From positions 1 through 53,090 of the forward strand of contig CANGGT010000006.1 of NCBI GenBank assembly GCA_947453375.1: a stretch of DNA of 53,090 nt, given 5' to 3'. Position 1 is the stretch's first letter. Each line of letters starts with the position of its first letter. Source of the stretch: Planctomycetaceae bacterium. Its GTDB lineage: Bacteria; Planctomycetota; Planctomycetia; Pirellulales; UBA1268. Position numbers and translations under genes: made by a program. The notes beneath the pieces were generated by a model, which saw nothing but the letters and a program-made list of their open reading frames with translations, ran no database searches and had not been told where the DNA came from. This document shows, in pieces, positions 8,142-18,355 of this stretch.

Positions 8142-8451
8142 GCCCGCCCCGGGCTTTCCTCACTCGAGCGTGGCGTCGGGAGAGCCCGTAGCGACGAACC
8201 CTCAGGCCTACGATCTGAAGTTCTGGCTCGAGCGTGGGCTTCGGGGTCGCCCATGCCCCCAGCCGAGTTCGCTCCGGCCCTCCATGGGCCTCCGCTCTCT
8301 CGGACCCGCCTGCGCTCCGCCTTCCGGGCTGCGCTTGTCGGCTACGCCGGCTCACGGAACACGGGCGACCCCTCGCTACAACGCAAAGCGTTGTGCATTT
8401 GGCTAGCGTGACGGAGGACGAGGCCGGGTTCGGCGAAACGCCCTCAAACAC
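8142..8451. other. 310-base convergent intergenic region with repeats and a palindrome
   Basis: No gene is supported. The region carries an 11-base direct repeat, ctcgagcgtgg, at 8163-8173 and 8227-8237, and a perfect hairpin ACAACGC-AAA-GCGTTGT at 8378-8394. The stretch between them is rich in short inverted GC motifs. It could be transcription-termination DNA for the convergent hydrolase and cysK genes, or a copy of a dispersed repeat; only a genome comparison would tell. Confidence 0.4.
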
Positions 8452-9414
8452 TCACTCCGGGAACAGGCCCGGGATCGAGAGGTAGCGTTCGCCGAGATCG
8501 GGGAGGACGACGACGATCATCTTGCCGGCGTTCTCCGGGCGGCGGGCCACCTGAAGCGCGGCCCAGGCGGCAGCGCCGCAGCTGATCCCGCACATCAGCC
8601 CCTCGCGTTTGGCCATCTGCCTGGCCGTCTCCTTGGCATCCTCGTCGTCGACCTTCACGACTTCGTCGATGACCTTGAGATTGAGCACCCCGGGGATAAA
8701 CCCGGCGCCGATCCCTTGGATCGTGTGACGGCCCGGCTTGATCGGCTCGCCGGCGAGCTTCTGCGAGATCACGGGGCTGTTGAGCGGTTCCACCGCAATG
8801 ACCTTGAGGCTCGGCTTGCGGGCCTTGAGCACCTCGCCACAGCCGGTGATCGTGCCCCCCGTGCCGACGCCGCAGACGAGGATGTCGATCTTGCCGTCGG
8901 TGTCGGCCCAGATCTCCTCGGCCGTCGTCTGCCGGTGGATCTCGGGATTGGCGGGATTGTTGAACTGCTGCGGCATGAAATACTGCGGGCTCGACTTCGA
9001 GACATCCTCGGCGTGCCGCACCGCTCCCGGCATCCCCTCGGCGGCCGGCGTGAGCACCAGTTCGGCGCCGAGCGCCTTGAGCATCCGCCGACGCTCGAGG
9101 CTCATGCTCTCCGGCATCATCACTCGCAGTTTGTAGCCACGGGCGGCACAGACATAAGCCAGACCGATGCCGGTGTTGCCGCTGGTCGGCTCGACGATGA
9201 TCGTGTCGGGCCCGATGCGGCCGTCTCTCTCGGCAGCGTCGATCATCGCCGCGGCGATCCGATCCTTCACGCTCCACAGGGGGTTCATGTTCTCGATCTT
9301 GCCGATGACATCCGCGACGCAGCCTTCCGTCACCCGGCGAAGCCGGACCAACGGCGTGCGGCCGATGCACTGCGTGATGTCATCGCGGATCCCAGCCGAC
9401 TGGATCGTGCTCAT
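8452..9414 (-). CDS. cysK: Cysteine synthase (O-acetylserine sulfhydrylase)
   Basis: This 320-residue PLP enzyme replaces the acetyl group of O-acetylserine with sulfide to make cysteine. The PLP lysine is in SVKDR (Lys50), the substrate loop is PTSGNTGIG, the phosphate-binding glycine loop is [10 protein letters not shown], and the C-terminal [12 protein letters not shown] is typical. Length and motif order match CysK/CysM without a regulatory CBS domain. It is monocistronic here. CysM or cystathionine beta-synthase-like specificity is possible, but the overall pattern favours CysK. Confidence 0.93.
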   Translation of the reverse strand: MSTIQSAGIRDDITQCIGRTPLVRLRRVTEGCVADVIGKIENMNPLWSVKDRIAAAMIDAAERDGRIGPDTIIVEPTSGNTGIGLAYVCAARGYKLRVMMPESMSLERRRMLKALGAELVLTPAAEGMPGAVRHAEDVSKSSPQYFMPQQFNNPANPEIHRQTTAEEIWADTDGKIDILVCGVGTGGTITGCGEVLKARKPSLKVIAVEPLNSPVISQKLAGEPIKPGRHTIQGIGAGFIPGVLNLKVIDEVVKVDDEDAKETARQMAKREGLMCGISCGAAAWAALQVARRPENAGKMIVVVLPDLGERYLSIPGLFPE

Positions 9415-9600
9415 GGCTCGCGTCCCCTCGCGGTTCGGTGAATCATCACCATGTTCATTGTCTTTTGTCAGAATCGATCAGGAAGTTACGCCGACAGGGC
9501 GGTCTGCGTCAACATGACATTCCACCGGCGTCTCCCGCCGCCCCATGGTGGCGCTACCGCCGGTCGCCGGAAGCGGATGCGATCACCCTCAGCGCATGAA

Positions 9601-9628
9601 GAAGGGGGCGTCGTCGGACGCCCCCTTC
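9601..9628 (-). terminator. Hairpin downstream of the DUF1080 gene
   Basis: A perfect 12-base-pair stem (gaagggggcgtc / gacgcccccttc) with a four-base loop lies 40 bases beyond the stop of the minus-strand DUF1080 gene and before cysK. Following bases on the minus strand are only modestly T-rich, so it may stop transcription or protect the 3' end. Confidence 0.6.
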
Positions 9629-9668
9629 CCCTGCATTCACCGTCTGGCGTGGGCTCCGAAATCGGGGC

Positions 9669-10331
9669 TCACGGCAGCCGCTTGACGCGGATGTTCTTGT
9701 AGCGGACCTCGCTGCCAGGATCGTGGGCCTGGAGGGCGAAGGTGCCGTTGGAGAGCTTGCGGGTGCCCGTGACGCCGTCCGGTTCGACGAACTCGAAGAG
9801 CACCTTCCCGTCGACGATCACGGTGATCTGCTTGTCCTTCACCATCACCTCCTCGGTGAACCAGGTGTTGTCCTTGGCCGGCGGGACGAAGTTCTTGACG
9901 ACGTTGTAGATGCTCCCCGTGCGGACCGGATCCCCCTGCGAGTTGTTGACCTGCATCTCGTAGCCGTCAGCCGGCCATCCATCGGGCTGGAACTTCGTGT
10001 GGAAGAAGATCCCCGAATTGGCATTCGGCTTCGTCATCACGTCAGCCTTGAAGTGGAAGTTCTTGAAGTCGGCCGGCTTCGCGGCATCGGCACCGACGTA
10101 GAAGAGGTGGCTGCGCGGGCCGTGACAGACGATCTGGCCGTCCTCGACCTTCCAGCTCTGGGGGTTCTCATTGACCTTCCAACCTGCCAGGCTCTTTCCG
10201 TCGAAGAGCGGCTCGAAGCCGGCCTCGTCGGCCCGGACCGACCCGACGGCAACCACGAGGCTGCCGAGGACCATCACCGCGGCCATGATGCCGCGCCCAC
10301 GAACCACGACCGGCCCACCTGCGTATCGCAT
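9669..10331 (-). CDS. Secreted DUF1080 (3-keto-disaccharide hydrolase-like) protein
   Basis: From the ATG at 10331 the 220-residue protein has a signal peptide (MAAVMVLGSLVVAVGSVRAD) and a single DUF1080 jelly-roll domain: FEPLFDGKSLAGWK at the N-terminus, NSGIFFHTKF in the middle, and GTFALQAHDPGSEVRYKNIRV at the end, all hallmarks of the family. DUF1080 proteins are very numerous in planctomycetes; some characterised members act on 3-keto-glycosides. The ORF track extends 32 codons further into the divergent gene's leader, which is unlikely. A GGAG lies just upstream of the chosen start. Confidence 0.85.
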   Translation of the reverse strand: MRYAGGPVVVRGRGIMAAVMVLGSLVVAVGSVRADEAGFEPLFDGKSLAGWKVNENPQSWKVEDGQIVCHGPRSHLFYVGADAAKPADFKNFHFKADVMTKPNANSGIFFHTKFQPDGWPADGYEMQVNNSQGDPVRTGSIYNVVKNFVPPAKDNTWFTEEVMVKDKQITVIVDGKVLFEFVEPDGVTGTRKLSNGTFALQAHDPGSEVRYKNIRVKRLP

Positions 10332-10408
10332 GAACGTTCTCCGCCCCGGAAATGGAAAGGACACCATTGACCCAATCGTCACTCGAACGACCCCGGGAGC
10401 ATACGCCG

Positions 10409-13400
10409 GTGACCGCAGCCTCGCCAACCTCCACCCCGCCCCGGGTCGTGGCAGGGACGCTTCCCCCGGCAGCCCGTGCCGCGCTCGACGCCGCCGGGCT
10501 CAACCACCGGCCCGTCCTCGTCTCGATCGATACCGACGTGTCGCTCGACGGGGAGCCGCGGCAGGAGTGGCTTTTCGTCACCCCCGACCATCTTTCGGTG
10601 GTTCGTGACGGTCGTTCTCCGCCAGGGGAAGGGGCTTCCCTGACGCCCTCCCCGCAGGAAACAGACGGCGGGGCCGGGAAGGTTCTGCGCGTCATCCCTT
10701 GGACCGACGTGGCGCAGGTGCGAACGAGCGCCGGCGTCGGCGGTGGGATGCTCCAGGTGAAGACCGACGGCGACTGGGTCGACCTCCTCCGCTACTCCAA
10801 TGCCCTGGCGACCCGCTTTCATAAGGTGTCGCGGGCGCTCGAACAGGCGAGGGAATGCCCGCGCACCCCCGAAGGGCGGATCGAACTCCCCGCGGCGTTT
10901 CCGATGGCCGGCGGGGCCCCGACCTCTCCTTTGCCGGCGGCGACCAGCAGCGACGTCGCGGCCGATTCGGCCACCGTTGCCGCGCCCGGGGCCACGACGC
11001 CCGCCGACGACGAATTGGCCGCCGCGCTCGATCCCCCGCGGTGCGCCTCCTGCGGCCTGCGGAAGACAACCCGCGAAGAGTCGTGCCCCCGTTGCATGCA
11101 GAAGGGGAGGATCCTGGCCCGCGTCAGCGAACTTCTCCGCCCGCATGCCCGCGGGGCGATTGGCCTTTGCCTGCTGACGCTCCTCGGCGTCGTCGCGGAG
11201 CTCGTGCCGCCGAAGCTCCAGCAGTACATGGTCGACGACGTCCTCTCCGCCCGGGCGCTCGAGCAGACGGGGGCCGACGCGCTCCCCGACTTCAAGACCG
11301 CGCTGCTCGTGGTCGTGCTGGCGCTCGCGTTCTCCCGGATCCTCCTCTCGATCGTCGGCGTGTTGAAGGGGCGGCTTGCCAACGCCATCGGCACGGGGCT
11401 CACCGGCACGCTCCGCCAGGAGATGGTCAACAAGCTCCAGGATCTTTCGATCGCCTACTACGACCGGCATCAGGTCGGATCGATGATCAGCCGGGTCGCC
11501 CACGACAGCGAAGTGCTCCACGGGCTCATGCACCAGATCACCGGGGGCTTCCTCCTCCAGATCGTGCAGCTGGTCGGGGTGGGGGCGATGCTCGTCTGGA
11601 TCAACCCCAAGCTCGCCCTCTTCACCCTCATTCCGGTGCCGCTGGTGATCCTCGGCTCGTGGGTTTTCTGGCGGCACGTCTATCCGCGTCACTACCGGCT
11701 GTGGGACGCCTCGAGCAAGCAGATGGCCGCGCTCTCCGGGATGCTCTCCGGGATCCGCGTCGTCAAGGCTTTCGCCCAGGAGCCGCGGGAGCGGGAGAAG
11801 TTTGCCACCGCCAGCGACCACCTCTCCAACTGGCGGCTGTGGGTCGAGCACACCAATTCCACCTACGCCGCGGCGATGCAGATCGTGTTCGGACTCGGTG
11901 GCCTGATCGTCTGGTATGTCGGTGGCCGCGACGTCATCGCCGGCGAGATGTCGCTCGGCCAGTTGATCGCCTTCCTCGCCTACCTGGCGATGTTCTACGC
12001 CCCGCTCGGCGCCCTCTCGAACTTCACCACCTGGCTGACGAGCTTCCTCTCGGGGAGCCAGCGGGTCCTCGAGCTCCTCGACACGCCGGTGTCGATCGCC
12101 GAAGCGAACAGGCCGCAGGCCTGGGACGATCCCCAGGGGGCGATCCGCTTCCGAAACGTCACCTTCGGCTACGACCGCAACCAGCCGGTGCTCCGGGACG
12201 TGTCGTTCGACGTCGCGCCGGGGGAGATGATCGGCATCGTCGGCCGGTCGGGGTCGGGCAAGACGACGCTCGTCAATCTCCTCGGCCGCTTCTACGAGGC
12301 CCAGGAGGGATCGATCGAGATCGACGGGATCGACATCCGCCGGCTCTCCACGAAGCAACTCCGAGAGCGCCTCGGGATCGTCTTCCAGGATTCGTTCCTG
12401 TTCCGCGGGACGATCTGGAAGAATCTTTCCTACGGACGGCCGCAGGCCACGCTCGAGCAGGGGCTCGAGGCGGCGAAAGCCGCCGGCGCCCATGACTTCC
12501 TCTGCCGCCAGCCGCTCGCCTACGAGACCCTCCTCGGAGAGCACGGCGCGGGGCTCTCCGGCGGCGAGAAGCAACGGCTCTCGATCGCCCGAACGCTCCT
12601 CTACGATCCGCGGATCCTCGTCCTCGACGAGGCGACGAGCAACATCGACGCCGAGGCCGAGAAGGCGATCCAGGAAGCGCTCGCGGTGCTCGTTCGCGGC
12701 CGGACAACCATCGCCATCGCCCACCGGCTCTCCACCCTCCGCAACGCCGACCGGATCCTCGCCTTCGACCGTGGTCGCCTCGCGGAGCAGGGGACCCACG
12801 CCGAGCTCCTCGCCGCCGACGGGATCTACGCCCGGTTGGTCCGGATCCAGACGCAGGTCACGAAGCAGCCGACGGTCGACACGCTCCTCGCCGAGGAGTC
12901 GGCCCAGCCCGTCGTCGCGACGCCTTCCGAACCGGTCACTCCTCTCGTGGAAGCCCCTCCCGCCACGATGCCGGCCAGTGGGGCCATCCGCTGGCTCGAG
13001 ACGGGCACGCATCGCTTCCTCATCGGCCCGCACGACCGGATCGAACTCGAGGAGAACGGCACACGGCTCGCGGCCGGCCTGTTCCTCGTCCGCACCTTTC
13101 CCGCCTCCCGCCCCGAGGACTACCTCTCGGTGCGCGGCTGGAACGAATCGGGCGACGAGATCGAGGTGGGGATGATCCGGCGGCTCGCCGATTGGCCGGA
13201 GGCCGACCGGGCGGTGGTCCGCACCGGCCTCAAGCGTCGCTCGCTCGTCCGCGCCATCGGAAGGGTGCATGACGTGAAGCTGGCCCACGGCTACCTCGAC
13301 TTCGACGTCGACACCGACGTCGGCCGGCAGAAGTTCACCGCGCGCTGGACGCAGAGCCAGGCGATCGACTTCGGCACCGACGGCAAGATGCTCATCGACA

Positions 13401-13486
13401 CCGAGGAAAACCGGTACGTCGTCCGCTCGGTCGACGATCTCCCCAAGGCCGACCGGGAGAAGTTTCTCCAGTACGTCTACTGGTGA
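10409..13486 (+). CDS. ABC exporter fused to a C-terminal DUF1854 domain
   Basis: This 1025-residue protein joins four parts: an N-terminal PH-like or DUF-type region (about 30-150); a small zinc ribbon ([18 protein letters not shown], about 211-228); a type-I ABC exporter with membrane segments about 247-550, Walker [10 protein letters not shown] (about 611), signature LSGGEKQR and Walker [10 protein letters not shown]; and a C-terminal DUF1854 domain (about 855-1025, [19 protein letters not shown] through EKFLQYVYW). DUF1854 proteins and a cognate ABC transporter are known as separate genes beside cyanophycin genes in other bacteria; here they are one chain. The GTG at 10409 has GGGAG nine bases upstream; the ATG at 10352 has none and would leave only 20 bases to the divergent gene. 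Substrate unknown. Confidence 0.85.
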   Translation: MTAASPTSTPPRVVAGTLPPAARAALDAAGLNHRPVLVSIDTDVSLDGEPRQEWLFVTPDHLSVVRDGRSPPGEGASLTPSPQETDGGAGKVLRVIPWTDVAQVRTSAGVGGGMLQVKTDGDWVDLLRYSNALATRFHKVSRALEQARECPRTPEGRIELPAAFPMAGGAPTSPLPAATSSDVAADSATVAAPGATTPADDELAAALDPPRCASCGLRKTTREESCPRCMQKGRILARVSELLRPHARGAIGLCLLTLLGVVAELVPPKLQQYMVDDVLSARALEQTGADALPDFKTALLVVVLALAFSRILLSIVGVLKGRLANAIGTGLTGTLRQEMVNKLQDLSIAYYDRHQVGSMISRVAHDSEVLHGLMHQITGGFLLQIVQLVGVGAMLVWINPKLALFTLIPVPLVILGSWVFWRHVYPRHYRLWDASSKQMAALSGMLSGIRVVKAFAQEPREREKFATASDHLSNWRLWVEHTNSTYAAAMQIVFGLGGLIVWYVGGRDVIAGEMSLGQLIAFLAYLAMFYAPLGALSNFTTWLTSFLSGSQRVLELLDTPVSIAEANRPQAWDDPQGAIRFRNVTFGYDRNQPVLRDVSFDVAPGEMIGIVGRSGSGKTTLVNLLGRFYEAQEGSIEIDGIDIRRLSTKQLRERLGIVFQDSFLFRGTIWKNLSYGRPQATLEQGLEAAKAAGAHDFLCRQPLAYETLLGEHGAGLSGGEKQRLSIARTLLYDPRILVLDEATSNIDAEAEKAIQEALAVLVRGRTTIAIAHRLSTLRNADRILAFDRGRLAEQGTHAELLAADGIYARLVRIQTQVTKQPTVDTLLAEESAQPVVATPSEPVTPLVEAPPATMPASGAIRWLETGTHRFLIGPHDRIELEENGTRLAAGLFLVRTFPASRPEDYLSVRGWNESGDEIEVGMIRRLADWPEADRAVVRTGLKRRSLVRAIGRVHDVKLAHGYLDFDVDTDVGRQKFTARWTQSQAIDFGTDGKMLIDTEENRYVVRSVDDLPKADREKFLQYVYW

Positions 13487-13589
13487 TCGGGGCTGTCTCG
13501 GAGCCCGTTTGACACTCCCCGGACGGCGTTCAAAAATGCCGCCTGCCCGCTCCGATCCTTCGATTCCATATCTTCTCAGGAGCCGATTC

Positions 13590-14576
13590 ATGTCCCGCAT
13601 CACGCCGCGCCGGTCCGTCAGCGCCTTCACGCTCGTCGAACTCCTCGTCGTCATCGCGATCATCGGAACGCTCGTCGGCCTCCTTCTTCCCGCCGTGCAA
13701 TCGGCCCGCGAGGCGGCCCGCCGTTCGCAGAGCTCCAACAACCTCAAGCAGATCGGCCTGGCGACGCACAACGGCCACGACACCCTCGGCTGCCTCCCCC
13801 CGGCGGTCGCCTTCTGGTGGAGCAGCCCGCAGTACACCGGCGGCTATACCAACAGCGACGGCACCTTCTTCTTCTGTCTCCTCCCCTTCTTCGAGCAGGG
13901 GGCTCTCCCGAAGAACATCACCAACTGGAAGGGAAGCGGCCTGGGTCAGATCGACGCCAACCGGGCCGCGATGAGCGTGCCAGTCCCGACGCTCGTCGCC
14001 CCCAATGACGCCAGCGCCGGCACGCCGATCTTCAAGGACGGCTTCCGTGCCGACTGGATGTGGAAGAACCCGGTCGACGTCGCCCTCTGTAGCTATGGCT
14101 GCAACTTCCAGGTCTTCGGCCGCCCCGAGAACATCAAGAGCGACCTCTGGACTTGGCACAACACCCACGGACAGCGCCGGTTTTCCGACATCACCGACGG
14201 CTCTTCGAAGACGATCTTCCTCGCCGAGCGGAGGATGGCCTGCGGCCCCGATTCCGGACCGAACAACAGCGACACCTTCGGCAACGCCTGGGGCCACCCG
14301 GCCGACGATCGCTACTGGCCTGTTTTCGGACGTACGAACACCGCCTACACGAGCGACCCCAACAACCCGGCCTACAAGACGTTCTTCCCGCCGATGTCGA
14401 CGCCGAAGCCGGCGCAGTGCATCTGGCAGGAGTATCGGGCGATCGGCCACTCCCCTGGCGTGGTTCTCTGCTGCATGGGGGACGGCAGCGTCCGGACGGT
14501 GTCGACGGCGGTCGACACGATTCCCTGGAGCCAGAGCATCCTCCCGAAGGATGGCGGGAACGTCGACATCGAATGA
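13590..14576 (+). CDS. DUF1559 domain protein with type IV prepilin-like N-terminus
   Basis: The 328-residue product opens with a prepilin leader and hydrophobic helix ([19 protein letters not shown]), followed by the planctomycete DUF1559 marker [20 protein letters not shown]. The C-terminal segment contains [13 protein letters not shown], the family's terminal DG block. These proteins are thought to be pseudopilin-like surface or secretion components; planctomycetes carry many copies. AGGAG precedes the ATG at 13590. A putative lipoprotein gene follows 59 bases downstream, a common pairing for this family. Confidence 0.9.
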   Translation: MSRITPRRSVSAFTLVELLVVIAIIGTLVGLLLPAVQSAREAARRSQSSNNLKQIGLATHNGHDTLGCLPPAVAFWWSSPQYTGGYTNSDGTFFFCLLPFFEQGALPKNITNWKGSGLGQIDANRAAMSVPVPTLVAPNDASAGTPIFKDGFRADWMWKNPVDVALCSYGCNFQVFGRPENIKSDLWTWHNTHGQRRFSDITDGSSKTIFLAERRMACGPDSGPNNSDTFGNAWGHPADDRYWPVFGRTNTAYTSDPNNPAYKTFFPPMSTPKPAQCIWQEYRAIGHSPGVVLCCMGDGSVRTVSTAVDTIPWSQSILPKDGGNVDIE

Positions 14577-14635
14577 CGTGACGTTTGGCGGCGCCTCAGG
14601 CTCCCTTCCCCCATCAAGCAGCAAGGATCCCCAGC

Positions 14636-15091
14636 ATGCGTCTTCGCCGTAGCCTCGCCATGGTTTCGCTCCTCCTCGCCTTCGTGGCCCAAGTCGGCTG
14701 CGGCCAGCAGGGAACCCAGCTCAAGGGGATCCAGGCCGTGGGTACGGCCACACTCGACGGCACGCCTCTCGAGATGGGGCTGATCGTGTTCGAACCGGAG
14801 GGGGGGGGAGAGTCGTCGAGCAGCCAGATCACGAAGGATGGCTCGTTCAAGCTCTACGACATCAAGCCCGGCCGCTACAAGGTGGCGGTGATGACGTCGA
14901 TGTATGCCGGGATGGCGGCCCAGGAGAAGAAGGCCGCGGCAACGGCCGGACCGGGGCGACCGGTGGCCGTCCGCGACCTCGAGGGGACGCTCCGGCCGGT
15001 GCCGGCCAAGACGGAAAAGACAGCGACTTCCGGGCTCTTCGCCGAGGTGAAGGCCGGGCAGCCGATGACGATCGCGATCGACAGTAAATAG
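14636..15091 (+). CDS. Small secreted lipoprotein with a transthyretin/carboxypeptidase-regulatory-like fold
   Basis: The 151-residue protein begins with a hydrophobic signal (SLAMVSLLLAFVAQVGC) ending in a probable lipobox cysteine. The body (GTATLDGTPLEMGLIVFEP and DGSFKLYDIKPGRYKVAV) resembles the beta-sandwich modules found in planctomycete companions of DUF1559 proteins. It lies directly downstream of the DUF1559 gene in the same orientation, with AAGGA before the ATG, so the two are probably co-transcribed. No enzymatic motif is seen. Confidence 0.75.
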   Translation: MRLRRSLAMVSLLLAFVAQVGCGQQGTQLKGIQAVGTATLDGTPLEMGLIVFEPEGGGESSSSQITKDGSFKLYDIKPGRYKVAVMTSMYAGMAAQEKKAAATAGPGRPVAVRDLEGTLRPVPAKTEKTATSGLFAEVKAGQPMTIAIDSK

Positions 15092-15095
15092 CTGC

Positions 15096-15545
15096 TCAGC
15101 CGTCGAGCAGGTCTTCCATGTGATCGCCGCGGACGCGGACATGCGACGCGAGGGCGACTTCGCCGCCATCGGCTTCGAGCCGCGCGATCTGCGCCGCACC
15201 CTGCGGCTCGGTGAGGTCGAGGACGACGTCGAATCGCCCCGGGCTCTCCCGGACATCGTCCCAGGAGATCGTCACCCGGCTCATCGCCAGGATCTGGGTC
15301 ACCACCCGGCGGCAGCGGCCGGTACGGATCTCCTCGATGTCGAGCGCCACCTGCCGCGGCGGGCTGATGCCGGGGGGGACGACGTCGACCAGGTCGAGGC
15401 CCCGCCAGGGAATGAAGCGGTCCCAATCGGCCTCGGGATAATCCTCGTAGGCGAGGAGCCCGGAGGCGATCACGGGGCAATCGCGGACGGTGCCCGCGGC
15501 GTCAGTGACGCGGAGCCGCACGGTGAGGGTGTCGTTGATGTCCAT
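15096..15545 (-). CDS. Hypothetical protein downstream of the U32 gene
   Basis: A 149-residue frame starting MDINDTLTVRLRVTDAAG has strongly G/C-biased third codon positions like its neighbours and ends before the lipoprotein gene. No family was recognised. The sequence is acidic, without signal peptide or membrane segment, and ends in HVRVRGDHMEDLLDG. It follows the U32 peptidase gene by 116 bases on the same strand and may belong to that operon. The track extends this frame far into the U32 gene; that upstream part is an artefact. Confidence 0.55.
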   Translation of the reverse strand: MDINDTLTVRLRVTDAAGTVRDCPVIASGLLAYEDYPEADWDRFIPWRGLDLVDVVPPGISPPRQVALDIEEIRTGRCRRVVTQILAMSRVTISWDDVRESPGRFDVVLDLTEPQGAAQIARLEADGGEVALASHVRVRGDHMEDLLDG

Positions 15546-15661
15546 GCGGAGCGCCCCGGGGCCGACATGTCCGCGGTCGTCGCGGCGAGTCTCACAGGAT
15601 ACCGCTGCCGACGTCCCCTCGGAAAGGCCCTCGGGCCATGGCTGGGATTGTCCGCGGAGGG

Positions 15662-18202
15662 CTACAGCGCTTCGAGCGTGCCACGCGTGACACCGATGCG
15701 GTTGACGGCCCGCAGCCTCGTCCAGACGTCGCGGCCGGTGCACCGCCCGGCGAGGAGATCGCGGTACGCGCCGACGATCCCCTCGACAGCCTCCGCCGGC
15801 TCGTCGAGGAGCTCGACGCGGAAGTGGGCGACGCCGCGGGCCAGCAGCATCGGCACCACCTCGGCGCCGCTCTGCGGCACGGCATGGAAGAGGGTGTTGC
15901 GGCAGCCGACGTCGGCGGTGAGCGGATGCTCGACGCCGACCCGATCGCGGAGCTTGACGGCATGGTCGTCGCAGGGACGGCCGCAGTTGGTCTTGTCGGT
16001 GCCGGGGGAAAGGACGGCACAGAAGACGCAGTGCTCCATGTGGAACAGCGGCATCCGCTGGTGGATCACCGGCTCGAGGACTGCCGCCGGCACCGCCGCC
16101 ACGAGCTCCGTGAGCTGATCCCGATTGAGATCGTAGGAGGGGACGATCCGCCGCGCCCCATGGGCCCGGAAGAACGCCGCCGAAAAGCGATTGGTGACAT
16201 TGAGGGAAAAGTCGGCGTCGACCGGAGTGCCCTTGGCGTGGAAGAAGTTCAGGGCGGCGACGTTCCGCACGAGCACGGCATCGGGCTGCTGCTTGTGCAT
16301 GAGCTCGAAGATGCCGTTCTCCCCCGGCTTGTGGATCCGCGGGGTCGCGGTGCGGATCGTGCACCCGGCGCGGCGGACGACCTGCACGGCGTCGCGGTAG
16401 CGGCGGATGTCGGAGAAGTCGGCGTCGATGTCGCCGATCCCGGCGGCCAGCGCCGCCTCGACCTGCTCGAGGGATCGGCAGAGGAAATGGAGGACCGGAT
16501 CGCCTCCGGGCGCGGAGGCTTCCACCTCGCGCCACACCGGCTCGTCGGCCCGGGCGACCGCCTCGATCGCCCCGGCACGGATCGACCGGGGCACGACGCG
16601 AACCACTTCGGCCGAGAGCCGGTCGACGAGATCGCGCCGGAGCTTACCGATGACGCTCAAGGGGAGCATCGGGGCCCCGACGACCCGGGCATCGAGATGG
16701 CGCAACTCGAACGGGGTGCCGCCGAGTCGGCCGAGTTGGTCGCGGAGCACCTCGGCCGAGAGCGGATGGCGCCGGGCCGGCTCCGCAGGCTGATCGCTCG
16801 CGACGATCACCGTCGCCCCGCGCTCCTCGGCGTCCCCGAGTGATGCCTCGACGCGCAGCGGCTCCCCCTCGGCCACGGAGACCTTCATGTCGACCGGCTG
16901 CCGACGGTGGAGCCGGTCGAGCGGGGCCCGGAACGAATCCCGCAGGGCCGCCGTGAGGACGGGGTCGTCGGTTTTCCAGACCGTCTGGCCGGGGAGGATC
17001 GTGGCGAAATCGAGGCTCCCGTGACCGAAGGCGAGGTCGACCCGGCCGCGGTCGACCACGTCGGTCACCGACACTCCCCGCTCGAAGACCTCGTAGACGC
17101 GTCCTCCCTGGGCGGCGTCGTCGCCCCCGCCGGCTGGATCGAAGGCGACGCCGTCACCGCGCTTCACCCCAGCGACGAGATCGACCGTCACCCTTCCGCG
17201 ACCGGTGGCGACGACCGTGCCGAGCCGGACGCCCCGTTTCGCGCTGCTCGTCGCCGGCACGAGCCGCTTGTGCTCGCAGCCGAGGAGCCAGCCGGGGGAA
17301 AAGCCGCGCGAGAAAGAAAGCTCCATCGCTTCGATATCGCGGGGAGTGAACGTCGCCCGGCCCCCCGCCGTCGCCGCGTCGATGGCCCGCCGGTAGTGGC
17401 GGACGATATTGGCGACATACTCCGGGGTCTTGAGCCTCCCCTCGATCTTGAAGCTCGACACCCCGGCAGCCAGGAGCTCCGGGGTGAGGTCGTAGGCGGC
17501 AAGGTCCTGAGGGGAGAGGAGGTAGCGCTGCGCCCCGAGATCGACGTCGCGCCCGTCGCAGACGAGTTCGTAGGGGAGGCGGCAGGCCTGGGCGCACTGG
17601 CCGCGGTTGGCGCTCCGCCCGCCGAGGGCCTCGCTCGTGAGGCATTGGCCCGAATAGGCAACGCACAGGGCACCGTGAACGAAGACCTCGAGCGCGAGCG
17701 TCGTCGATCGCCGGATCGCCCCGATCTCCTCGAGCGACAGCTCCCGGGCGAGCACCACCCGCTCCATGCCGAGGGCCTCGGCCAGGCGGATCGTCTCGGC
17801 GCTGGTGAGGGTCATCTGGGTGGAGGCGTGAAGCGGCAGATCGGGGCAGCAGGCCCGAAAGAGCCGGGCTACGCCGACATCCTGGACGAGCACTGCATCG
17901 ACCCCACTCGCTGCCACTTCCCGAGCCAGCCCTTCGAGTTCCCCGAGTTCCCCGTCGAAAGCGAGGGTGTTGAGCGTGGTGTAGCCGCGGAGGCCGTGGC
18001 GGTGGAGGGTCTCGACGATCCGAGGGAGGTCGGAAACGGGGAAGTTTGCCGCTCGAACGCGGGCATTGTGGCCGCAGTCGAGGCCGAAATAGACGGCGTC
18101 AGCCCCGTTTTCAATCGCCGCGCGGACGCAGTCCCAGTCCCCCGCCGGGGCGAGGAGTTCGGGGGGTGGGGCGGTGGGGGTGGCGGGAAGTTGCTGGGTC
18201 AT
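15662..18202 (-). CDS. Long U32-family (peptidase U32/RlhA-like) protein with DUF3656-type middle
   Basis: The 846-residue product begins PPELLAPAGDWDCVRAAIENGADAVYFG-like, the U32 signature, and continues with the Cys-rich block GQCLTSEALGGRSANRGQCAQACRLPY found in this family. After a DUF3656-like middle, a second U32-like half follows with its own cysteine cluster (HCVFCAVLS, NCGRPCDDH, DVGCRNTLFH). Characterised relatives (RlhA, TrhP, UbiU/V) hydroxylate rRNA or tRNA or make ubiquinone, often with Fe-S clusters bound by such cysteines; protease activity is doubtful. The start at 18202 is the first Met before the conserved N-terminus; its ribosome binding site is weak. Confidence 0.85.
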   Translation of the reverse strand: MTQQLPATPTAPPPELLAPAGDWDCVRAAIENGADAVYFGLDCGHNARVRAANFPVSDLPRIVETLHRHGLRGYTTLNTLAFDGELGELEGLAREVAASGVDAVLVQDVGVARLFRACCPDLPLHASTQMTLTSAETIRLAEALGMERVVLARELSLEEIGAIRRSTTLALEVFVHGALCVAYSGQCLTSEALGGRSANRGQCAQACRLPYELVCDGRDVDLGAQRYLLSPQDLAAYDLTPELLAAGVSSFKIEGRLKTPEYVANIVRHYRRAIDAATAGGRATFTPRDIEAMELSFSRGFSPGWLLGCEHKRLVPATSSAKRGVRLGTVVATGRGRVTVDLVAGVKRGDGVAFDPAGGGDDAAQGGRVYEVFERGVSVTDVVDRGRVDLAFGHGSLDFATILPGQTVWKTDDPVLTAALRDSFRAPLDRLHRRQPVDMKVSVAEGEPLRVEASLGDAEERGATVIVASDQPAEPARRHPLSAEVLRDQLGRLGGTPFELRHLDARVVGAPMLPLSVIGKLRRDLVDRLSAEVVRVVPRSIRAGAIEAVARADEPVWREVEASAPGGDPVLHFLCRSLEQVEAALAAGIGDIDADFSDIRRYRDAVQVVRRAGCTIRTATPRIHKPGENGIFELMHKQQPDAVLVRNVAALNFFHAKGTPVDADFSLNVTNRFSAAFFRAHGARRIVPSYDLNRDQLTELVAAVPAAVLEPVIHQRMPLFHMEHCVFCAVLSPGTDKTNCGRPCDDHAVKLRDRVGVEHPLTADVGCRNTLFHAVPQSGAEVVPMLLARGVAHFRVELLDEPAEAVEGIVGAYRDLLAGRCTGRDVWTRLRAVNRIGVTRGTLEAL

Positions 18203-18341
18203 GCCGGCCGAGTATAGGGCCGGCCGGCTGAGGGCCTGGCAAGATCGCCCGGATGCTCCGCAACTGCCGACCGGGGGCGAAGAATTCCAGCCACAGGATG
18301 GTTGCTTGTGATCGCCGCGTCGAGCGTGTAAGACAAAATCA

Positions 18342-18355
18342 CCTTTGTACAAAGG
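18342..18355. promoter_or_regulatory. Perfect 14-base palindrome in a divergent promoter region
   Basis: CCTTTGTACAAAGG is a perfect palindrome in the 242-base region between the divergent U32 and DUF937 genes, about 90 bases before the DUF937 start. It is AT-richer than its surroundings. The position suits an operator for a dimeric regulator; no regulator gene is adjacent. Confidence 0.4.

Noticed and set aside
10352-10408. Upstream ATG start for the ABC transporter
   Set aside because: It has no Shine-Dalgarno sequence and would leave only about 20 bases to the divergent DUF1080 gene; the GTG at 10409 has GGGAG.
10379-13837. 1152-residue ORF antisense to the ABC transporter
   Set aside because: It mirrors the transporter gene; its composition (Arg/Glu/Asp/His-rich, no family) follows from the G/C-biased third positions of the sense gene.
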